Positions 5,268 through 10,251 of a DNA stretch of 10,251 nucleotides are shown here, in pieces (the stretch's first letter is position 1; each line of letters opens with the position of its first letter). Under the pieces are notes generated by a model. That model did not search any database. It was not told the origin of the DNA and saw only the letters and a program-made list of their open reading frames with translations. The DNA comes from Pseudomonadota bacterium (GTDB lineage: Bacteria; Pseudomonadota; Alphaproteobacteria; Rhizobiales; Hyphomicrobiaceae), in contig JAKALI010000092.1 of the NCBI GenBank assembly GCA_021813195.1, forward strand, positions 1 through 10,251. Reading direction: 5' to 3'. The position numbers and the translations under genes are program-made.

Positions 5268-7156
5268 GTGACCGTCAAACCGTGCCTCTGGGACAACCGG
5301 CTGGGATCGGGCAAGCGCGCGAGTATCGTCTGTGCCAAGATCCGGCTTCCAACCAATGTGAGATGGCCGTCGTCGAAGTAAAGGTATGCGCCATTGCTGC
5401 GCACGTCACACACTGCACCTCGACAGTAGAGCGGCATTGGATCAATCACGTCACTCGGCGCCAAGTGCTTCATCTCATCGTTGAGCGTGAGCGGAAACGT
5501 CACTCGCGCCTGCTCGCGTCCTGTTCGATAGATGAAATCGTGGGCGCTCAGAAAATCGAAATTGGGGCTCTGCGCCACGAGCGCCAGCTTGGCGCCCGTT
5601 GCGCGGACACGGCTGAGCGTCTCAGCAAATTCGCGCCAACTCAGAACGCGCGGGACATACATCGCCCATCGGGCCGACATCACGACGACATCGGGTTTGA
5701 GTTGCGCCATCAGGGCCAGTGCGTCCTCATTGACTCTTCGGCAATGCGGACGGTTGGCCGGATGGACGCCGAGGACAGGGGGACAGCCACTGGCGGTCAA
5801 AGTTACGATGCGCCAGCGTCCGGCGGCTTCCGCCTCCAGTCCGGACGCCAGATGCGCCGCATAACTGTCGCCCCAGAGCAAAATCGTCGGCGCTGTCGCA
5901 GGCCCGCTCGTGCAGCTCTCGATACCGGCCCACTCGGCAGCAGACTGATCGTCGCGCAGGAAGCAGGTGCCCTCTTTGAGCAGTTCTCGTCCGGCGATGT
6001 GGACCGGATCATATCGCGGATGACGCATGGGCCAACCGGCCCCCAAGAGCGCTGAGGCAGCGAACGCGGCAGCTCCAAGTGTCGCTGCGGCTGCGGAGGC
6101 AAACAGGTGCGAACGTTCCATCAACACGCGGCGGGCGCGCACGGGCTGTTCGATAAAGCGCCACGACAACGCTGCGACGAAGAAACTCGCAGCCAACATA
6201 TACCCAATTTCAAGCGCCCCGAGTGGCTCCCCGCGGGCCTGGCGGGCGAACGCGAGCAGCGGCCAGTGCCACAAATAGAGCGAATAGGACATGAGGCCTA
6301 TGACGACGAGTGGCCTCCAGCCGAGGATGCGGCTGATCAGGTTTGAGCCGCTTGTACCGGCATGAACGACGAGTGCAGCACCGAGACATGGTCCAATCGC
6401 AGCGAAACCTGGAAAGCCGATTGCGCTCGAATAGAAGACAATGGACAGCACGATCAGCACGACGCCGCCGAACCCGGCCGCTTCGCGCAACCCCGCTCTT
6501 CGGATCGCTGGAATTGCGCCCAACGCGAGCAGCGCGCCCACCATCAATTCCCACAAGCGCGATGGCAGAAGATAGAAGGCTGCGACAGGCTTGGCATCCG
6601 TCGCCCAGATGCTGATCATCAGCGAGAGGAGCGTGATCGGCACGAGCCACATCAGGAAGCGGGCGCGCGCAAAGCGCGCCAGAGCCATCAGCATCACCGG
6701 AAAGACGATGTAGAATTGCTCCTCGACTGCCAGCGACCAGGTGTGCAGCAGAGGTTTGAGATGCGACGGACCGGCAAAGTAGTCGGCCGTCTGCCAGAAG
6801 AAGATGTTGGAGACAAACAGCGCTGCCGCGATGAGGCTGCGGGAAAACTCTTGCAGTTCGGCGGGCAAATGAATGATGAGCGCGGCGAGCGCTGAGAAAG
6901 CGAGCATCACAAACAAGGCGGGAAAAATACGCCGGATACGTCGTTCGTAGAAATTCAACAGCGAAAACTGGCCTGCCGCGATCTCGCGCGCAACGATGCC
7001 GGTGATGAGATATCCGCTAATGACGAAAAAAATATCGACCCCAACAAAGCCGCCGCTGAAGCCCGGAACTCCCGCGTGATAAAGCACCACGGCCAGCACC
7101 GCGATGGCTCGCAAGCCGTCGATGTCCGCGCGATATGTCTCCCCCCTGAGACTCAT
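5261..7156 (-). CDS. OafA/YrhL-type acyltransferase with C-terminal SGNH domain, 631 aa
   Basis: These inner-membrane enzymes O-acetylate (or otherwise acylate) lipopolysaccharide O-antigen, exopolysaccharide or peptidoglycan. The N-terminal acyltransferase-3 domain (about 8-340) shows the family marks: YRADIDGLRAIAVLAVVLYH with H27, GGFVGVDIFFVISGYLITG (35-53), FYERRIRRIFPAL (69-81), TWSLAVEEQFYIVFP (139-153), and YSLYLWHWPL (291-300). About ten membrane segments are evident, plus one more at 350-372 leading to the periplasm. The SGNH domain (about 420-616) has LLWGDSYAAHL with catalytic S431, SGCPP (456-460) and the D595-D-G-H598 pair in YFDDGHLT. Block III (VVVMSARW) shows no clear Asn. 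Length is typical for the fused form. It lies 10 bases after the GT4 gene, and its ribosome binding site overlaps that gene's stop, indicating one operon. The acyl group and target glycan are not readable. Confidence 0.94.
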   Translation of the reverse strand: MSLRGETYRADIDGLRAIAVLAVVLYHAGVPGFSGGFVGVDIFFVISGYLITGIVAREIAAGQFSLLNFYERRIRRIFPALFVMLAFSALAALIIHLPAELQEFSRSLIAAALFVSNIFFWQTADYFAGPSHLKPLLHTWSLAVEEQFYIVFPVMLMALARFARARFLMWLVPITLLSLMISIWATDAKPVAAFYLLPSRLWELMVGALLALGAIPAIRRAGLREAAGFGGVVLIVLSIVFYSSAIGFPGFAAIGPCLGAALVVHAGTSGSNLISRILGWRPLVVIGLMSYSLYLWHWPLLAFARQARGEPLGALEIGYMLAASFFVAALSWRFIEQPVRARRVLMERSHLFASAAAATLGAAAFAASALLGAGWPMRHPRYDPVHIAGRELLKEGTCFLRDDQSAAEWAGIESCTSGPATAPTILLWGDSYAAHLASGLEAEAAGRWRIVTLTASGCPPVLGVHPANRPHCRRVNEDALALMAQLKPDVVVMSARWAMYVPRVLSWREFAETLSRVRATGAKLALVAQSPNFDFLSAHDFIYRTGREQARVTFPLTLNDEMKHLAPSDVIDPMPLYCRGAVCDVRSNGAYLYFDDGHLTLVGSRILAQTILARLPDPSRLSQRHGLTVTQ

Positions 7157-7164
7157 GAAAATGG

Positions 7165-7168
7165 CCTC
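7165..7168 (-). promoter_or_regulatory. Ribosome binding site GAGG overlapping upstream stop codon
   Basis: On the minus strand GAGG overlaps the TGA of the GT4 gene (7169-7167) and lies eight bases before the acyltransferase ATG (7156). This supports translational coupling of the two genes. Confidence 0.55.
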
Positions 7169-8486
7169 AACTCACGGGCCGCCAGGTTACGGCATCAGAG
7201 AGTACTGCGCTCCAGGTCTGTGGGCCTGTGCTCGATTGAAGGCTCAGTCCAAGCTGCGAAATCTCCCGCGCGATGAGGTTTGCCTTGTCATCCCAGCTTT
7301 CGCCGATGAGGCGTCGACGCGCCGGTGCTGGATCATAGGGCTCAGCCAACGCGTCTGCTATCGCTGCGGCGAATGAAGTGGCGTCTCCTGCCACGCGTAC
7401 AAGATCGCGGAACGGCTCGAGTGCCGGAAAATCGGTCGTCACCACGGGACGGCCCACCGCCAGATACTCCTTAAGCTTCACCGGATTGCAGGCCTTGATC
7501 CACTGGCTGTTGTTCCAGGGCATGATGAGCACATCCATCGCTGCCATGTACCGCGCAATCACGTCATAGGGCTTTCGGCCCAGCATGCGCACGTTGGGAA
7601 GATCGCACCATCCCTCCGGGAGAGAGCACGCACCCACGAGAATGAATTGTGCCTGAGGAAGGCGACGCGCAACGCCATAAAACAGCGCTGGATCGAAGGT
7701 GTGTGCGTCAATGCCGCCGATAAAGCCGACCCGGGGCCTCGGCGCAATGGCGACATCCGCTGGACCGGGTGCGCGCTTGTCGCCTGCGGCAACAAACATC
7801 TCCGTGTCGACGCCATGGGTAACAAGAAGCTGCCGCCGGGCGAGAGTTGCTTCCTCCTCCATCAAGTGCGCAGCAGCATAGATGACGAGGTCGGCAGCCG
7901 TGCGGATCTGCGACACCTGCCGCATCAGCACGTTAGGATCGCCTTCGGGGAAGGCTTCGAACCGATCCGTGCGCTGCATGATGATGCCGGCCGAATCGAA
8001 CTTGCCGATCAAATCCGCGCCAGCCGGACAGTGAAGCCACAACAGCGGCCGCCGGATTCCAGCGCGGGCTGCCGCAAGGCGAATTTGTGGAGCCAGTGCG
8101 AAGCCTGATAATTTCTGGCCGGTTTCGCCAGGCACCGACACGGGTGAGAACACCCAAAACTTGGCCTCCACCTGTGTGACGCCACGCGTCAGGCTCTTCG
8201 CTTTGCGCTGGATTTTCGCCAGGAACTGACCAGGGTCGGTCGCCCGGGGCATGCGGACGCCGAGCGAATTGACGTAGAGCACCGGCCAGGTGCGCGCGAG
8301 CCGCCGCATGATCTGGAAATCGAAATGCCCGCGGTTGTGATACCACCAGTCCGAACCGCCGATGCAAATGACACCGTCGAATGTGCGCTCCCGAGCACTT
8401 GGTGTCCGTGGGCTGCCGCGATTTTCATGCCTGACGTTGTCTGTCGGGCCTTCAAACCCCAAGGCTGCCGAGTTCTTACCCATCAT
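7167..8486 (-). CDS. GT4-type glycosyltransferase, 439 aa
   Basis: This is a GT-B-fold enzyme expected to add a sugar from a nucleotide donor to a growing surface glycan in the cytoplasm. The N-terminal Rossmann half (about 35-225) starts with RTFDGVICIGGSDWWYHNRG and includes PVLYVNSLGVRMP and IIMQRTDRFEAFPEG. The linker THGVDTEMF (223-231) takes the place of the usual NGVD-F. The C-terminal donor half has PRVGFIGGID (251-260), FILVG (281-285), NVRMLGRKPYDVIARYMAAM (298-317), DVLIMPW (318-324) and NPVKLKEYLAVGRPVVTTD (334-352), the GT4 donor-site signature with E340. No membrane segment is seen. The frame is open to an ATG at 8603; I chose 8486 because TGAGG lies five bases upstream, while the one at 8603 has none. 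Residues 1-34 look unstructured. It is the first gene of a two-gene minus-strand operon. Sugar and acceptor are unknown. Confidence 0.88.
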   Translation of the reverse strand: MMGKNSAALGFEGPTDNVRHENRGSPRTPSARERTFDGVICIGGSDWWYHNRGHFDFQIMRRLARTWPVLYVNSLGVRMPRATDPGQFLAKIQRKAKSLTRGVTQVEAKFWVFSPVSVPGETGQKLSGFALAPQIRLAAARAGIRRPLLWLHCPAGADLIGKFDSAGIIMQRTDRFEAFPEGDPNVLMRQVSQIRTAADLVIYAAAHLMEEEATLARRQLLVTHGVDTEMFVAAGDKRAPGPADVAIAPRPRVGFIGGIDAHTFDPALFYGVARRLPQAQFILVGACSLPEGWCDLPNVRMLGRKPYDVIARYMAAMDVLIMPWNNSQWIKACNPVKLKEYLAVGRPVVTTDFPALEPFRDLVRVAGDATSFAAAIADALAEPYDPAPARRRLIGESWDDKANLIAREISQLGLSLQSSTGPQTWSAVLSDAVTWRPVS

Positions 8487-8491
8487 TTCTG

Positions 8492-8496
8492 CCTCA
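8492..8496 (-). promoter_or_regulatory. Ribosome binding site TGAGG for the GT4 gene
   Basis: On the minus strand TGAGG is followed by five bases and ATG 8486, with a second ATG directly after at 8483. It supports a start 39 codons inside the longest open frame. Confidence 0.55.
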
Positions 8497-8604
8497 CCCG
8501 AATGCCGTGAGCCCTGCACGATGCAGGCTGTTCCGACTTCAATCGTGCGCACTCCATGCCGGGGGGCATTCTGGCTGAGCTGCGTTAATCCTTCGCTGAG
8601 CATA

Positions 8605-8640
8605 CCCGCCAGCTATGTTAACGGCGGGCTAACAGCCGTT
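8605..8640. promoter_or_regulatory. Overlapping inverted repeats in the divergent control region
   Basis: CCCGCC (8605-8610) pairs with GGCGGG (8623-8628) across 12 bases, and AACGGC (8620-8625) pairs with GCCGTT (8635-8640) across nine. The two pairings share bases 8623-8625 and so exclude each other. They sit between the divergent GT4 and GT2 genes, about 120 bases from the GT4 start and 40 from the GT2 start. They could be a regulator site or alternative RNA folds in a leader. Confidence 0.35.
8618..8632 (+). promoter_or_regulatory. CtrA-like site TTAA-N7-CTAA
   Basis: TTAA (8618-8621), seven bases, then CTAA (8629-8632) differs at one position from the alphaproteobacterial CtrA consensus TTAA-N7-TTAA. 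A weaker second match, TTAA-N7-CTGA, is at 8585-8599. The location between divergent surface-glycan genes is plausible for CtrA, a cell-cycle response regulator, but such short motifs also arise by chance. Confidence 0.3.
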
Positions 8641-8680
8641 CGCTAATCTCGTTCCGCAACTCTGCCGGAGCCAGCGATCG

Positions 8681-9709
8681 GTGAGCCTCAATAACACGAC
8701 GCACGTCGCCCCCCCCGACGTGTCGATCCTCATCGTCAGCTACAACACGCGCGCGCTGACGCTCGCGGCGATCCGCTCTGTGTTGGCTGAAACGAAAGCC
8801 GTCACATTTGAGATCCTCGTCGTGGACAATGCTTCAGGCGATGGCTCTGATGCCGCGATCGCCGACATCGGTGGCCCCCTCCGCCTCATGGCGCTTGAGG
8901 AGAACATCGGGTTTGCGCGCGCCAACAACCTGGCTGCGGCTCAGGCGCGGGGCGAATTTCTGCTGCTCCTCAACCCTGACACGGTGATCCGCGAGCGCGC
9001 CATTGACCGGCTTGTTGCCTTTGCCCGCGCACGTCCTGAAGCCAAGATCTGGGGCGGCCGCACACTGTTTGCCGACGGCACCCTCAATCCGGCCTCCTGC
9101 TGGCGGCGCATGAGCCTTTGGAACCTCGCCTGCCGGGCGACTGGCCTCACCGGATTGTTCCCCAATTCGCCGCTGTTTCACTCCGAGGCCTATGGTGGCT
9201 GGCCACGCGACGAGGAACGCGTCGTCGATATTGTGTCGGGCTGCTTTCTGCTAATCCCACGCACGTTCTGGCAGCGCCTCGACGGCTTTGATTGCGCCTT
9301 TTTCATGTACGGCGAGGAAGCCGATCTGTGCCTCAGGGCGCGGCGTCTCGGCGCTCGGCCGCGCGTGACGCCTGAGGCGACGATTGTCCATATCGGTGGA
9401 GCCTCCGAACGTGTACGCACGGACAAGATGATCCGGTTGCTCAGCGCCAAGGCCATGCTGATCGAGCGCCATTTCTCACCATTCTCTGCACCGCTTGGCA
9501 AAGCGCTGCTTCTACTATGGCCATTCAGCCGCTGGCTCGCTTTGTCGCTTGCATACCGAGTGACGGGTGCAGCGCGTCATGGGGAGGCCGCCACAACGTG
9601 GCGCGCCGTGTGGCAAGCCCGCAACTGCTGGCGCTCTGGATATGGCAGATCAGACAAGGTGGCGCCGCCGGCCCGCCTGCGCGCATTGTTGCGGGGAGGT
9701 GCGGCATGA
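8681..9709 (+). CDS. GT2 family glycosyltransferase, rhamnosyltransferase-like, 342 aa
   Basis: This GT-A-fold enzyme should transfer a sugar (often rhamnose from dTDP-rhamnose in WbbL-like relatives) to a surface polysaccharide on the cytoplasmic side. Motifs in order are VSILIVSYNTRAL (14-26), ILVVDNASGDGSD (45-57), NIGFARANN (75-83) and LLLLNPDTVI (94-103), where N98-P-D100 is the metal-binding DXD equivalent. Then come SGCFLLIPRTFW (186-197) and LDGFDCAFFMYGEEADLCLR (200-219) with the acidic catalytic-base region, followed by H237. A hydrophobic stretch near 272-292 may dock on the membrane. The start is GTG, with GGAG 11 bases upstream, a rather long spacing; no better start precedes the first motif. 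It overlaps the following gene by ATGA. Donor sugar is inferred from family likeness only. Confidence 0.92.
   Translation: MSLNNTTHVAPPDVSILIVSYNTRALTLAAIRSVLAETKAVTFEILVVDNASGDGSDAAIADIGGPLRLMALEENIGFARANNLAAAQARGEFLLLLNPDTVIRERAIDRLVAFARARPEAKIWGGRTLFADGTLNPASCWRRMSLWNLACRATGLTGLFPNSPLFHSEAYGGWPRDEERVVDIVSGCFLLIPRTFWQRLDGFDCAFFMYGEEADLCLRARRLGARPRVTPEATIVHIGGASERVRTDKMIRLLSAKAMLIERHFSPFSAPLGKALLLLWPFSRWLALSLAYRVTGAARHGEAATTWRAVWQARNCWRSGYGRSDKVAPPARLRALLRGGAA
9695..9699 (+). promoter_or_regulatory. Ribosome binding site GGAGG inside the GT2 gene end
   Basis: GGAGG lies six bases before ATG 9706 and within the last codons of the GT2 gene. With the ATGA overlap it indicates coupled translation, and it fixes the start of the partial gene. 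Confidence 0.65.
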
Positions 9710-10251
9710 CGAAAGAGCCTCCCGGTGGACCGAGCCTGCCTAAAGCCCGGCGCGTCGAGGTGTGTTCTCCGACGCCCGGCGCATTTGCCCCGCGCACCGC
9801 GACGACGGATCACCTCCCGATGTTTTCCATCGCCACGCTCGTCAACGACGTCGCGCAGTATGATGCAATGCGGGCGAGTTTTGCCGCCGGCGGCTTCGAC
9901 AATACGACCTGCGAATTCCTCTACATTGACAATACCGGCGACCAACAAATCGACGCCTATCGCGGCCTCAACGCGCTGATGGCCCGGGCGATGGCACCGT
10001 TTGTGATCCTATGCCATCAGGACGTTCGTCTGATCGAGGATGGCTATGAGCGGCTGTGCGAGGCGCTGCGCGCACTCGAGGACATTGATCCCAACTGGGC
10101 CCTCGCGGGCAACGCTGGAGGCATCGCCCCTGGAGAACTGGCCTTGCGTATCTCGGATCCGCATGGGACGAACCAACGCACGCACCCCCTGCCACAGCGC
10201 GTCATGTCACTGGATGAGAACTTCATCGTGCTGAAGCGGTCAGCCCGTATT
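9706..10251 (+). CDS. GT-A-like glycosyltransferase, 5' part (cut by window end)
   Basis: The first 182 codons are present and no stop is reached. After a Pro-rich leader of about 38 residues, the fold begins with MFSIATLVNDVAQYDAMRAS (39-58), then CEFLYIDNTGDQQIDAYRGL (69-88), an N-A-L-M-A-R-A helix, and PFVILCHQDVRLIEDGYERL (98-117). The HQDV motif (104-107) after a hydrophobic strand sits where the DXD lies in GT-A enzymes and is typical of the StrF-like group of GT2-related proteins (Pfam Glyco_tranf_2_5). WALAGNAGG (131-139) and SLDENFIVLKRSA (168-180) follow. It likely acts on the same surface glycan as its upstream neighbour, with which it overlaps by four bases. The group is likely; activity and sugar are unknown. 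Confidence 0.8.
   Translation, partial: MTKEPPGGPSLPKARRVEVCSPTPGAFAPRTATTDHLPMFSIATLVNDVAQYDAMRASFAAGGFDNTTCEFLYIDNTGDQQIDAYRGLNALMARAMAPFVILCHQDVRLIEDGYERLCEALRALEDIDPNWALAGNAGGIAPGELALRISDPHGTNQRTHPLPQRVMSLDENFIVLKRSARI

Noticed and set aside
5264..6055. 263-codon plus-strand frame opposite the acyltransferase
   Set aside because: Antisense to conserved SGNH and membrane-domain motifs; Arg/His/Gln-rich translation without a family.
6362..6895. 177-codon plus-strand frame, very rich in Asp, Glu, Arg, His and Gln
   Set aside because: This composition is the expected mirror of a hydrophobic membrane-protein coding strand, not an independent gene.
1..10251. CRISPR array, tRNA, rRNA, insertion sequence or toxin-antitoxin pair
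   Set aside because: I saw no spaced repeats, cloverleaf, terminal inverted repeats with a transposase, or paired small genes that would support any of these.

Overview
The window is GC-rich, mostly single-copy chromosomal DNA and looks like an alphaproteobacterium, most likely of the order Hyphomicrobiales (Rhizobiales). This rests on the style of the GlyQ tail, the GNAT, small membrane and helix-turn-helix-like proteins, and the OafA/glycosyltransferase set. I recognised families by motif and by memory of homologues, not by a search, so the taxon is an inference. I see no rRNA, tRNA, CRISPR array, insertion sequence or phage gene.

Left part (1-5267) is a mosaic of single genes with frequent strand switches. 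It runs: the 3' end of glyQ (glycyl-tRNA synthetase alpha, +), a small uncharacterised protein (198-575, -), a 531-base stretch without a convincing gene, a GNAT acetyltransferase (1107-1619, +), and a small basic protein with a possible helix-turn-helix (1644-1967, -). Next come hisA (2143-2877, +), a two-helix inner-membrane protein (2884-3126, -), a PilZ-domain protein with an unrecognised N-terminal half (3354-4235, +), and a membrane-anchored low-complexity protein (4581-5267, +). hisA stands alone, without hisH or hisF beside it. Two tiny reading frames linked by ATGA stop-start overlaps lead into its start codon.

Right part (5261-10251) is a surface-polysaccharide locus in two divergent units. 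On the minus strand a GT4-type glycosyltransferase (7167-8486) is followed after 10 bases by an OafA-type acyltransferase with a C-terminal SGNH domain (5261-7156). On the plus strand a GT2 rhamnosyltransferase-like enzyme (8681-9709) overlaps, by ATGA, a second GT-A-like enzyme (9706 onwards) that is cut by the window end. The 194-base divergent control region holds a near-consensus CtrA-like motif (TTAA-N7-CTAA) inside two overlapping, mutually exclusive inverted repeats.

Together, the right half would assemble a cell-surface glycan in the cytoplasm and acylate it across the inner membrane. The nearby PilZ protein could be a c-di-GMP sensor for surface behaviour, but nothing in the sequence ties it directly to the glycan genes. 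I found no clear new defence or mobile system. The most interesting items are the divergent regulatory region, the PilZ fusion, the hisA leader and the orphan membrane-anchored protein whose stop codon overlaps that of the acyltransferase.
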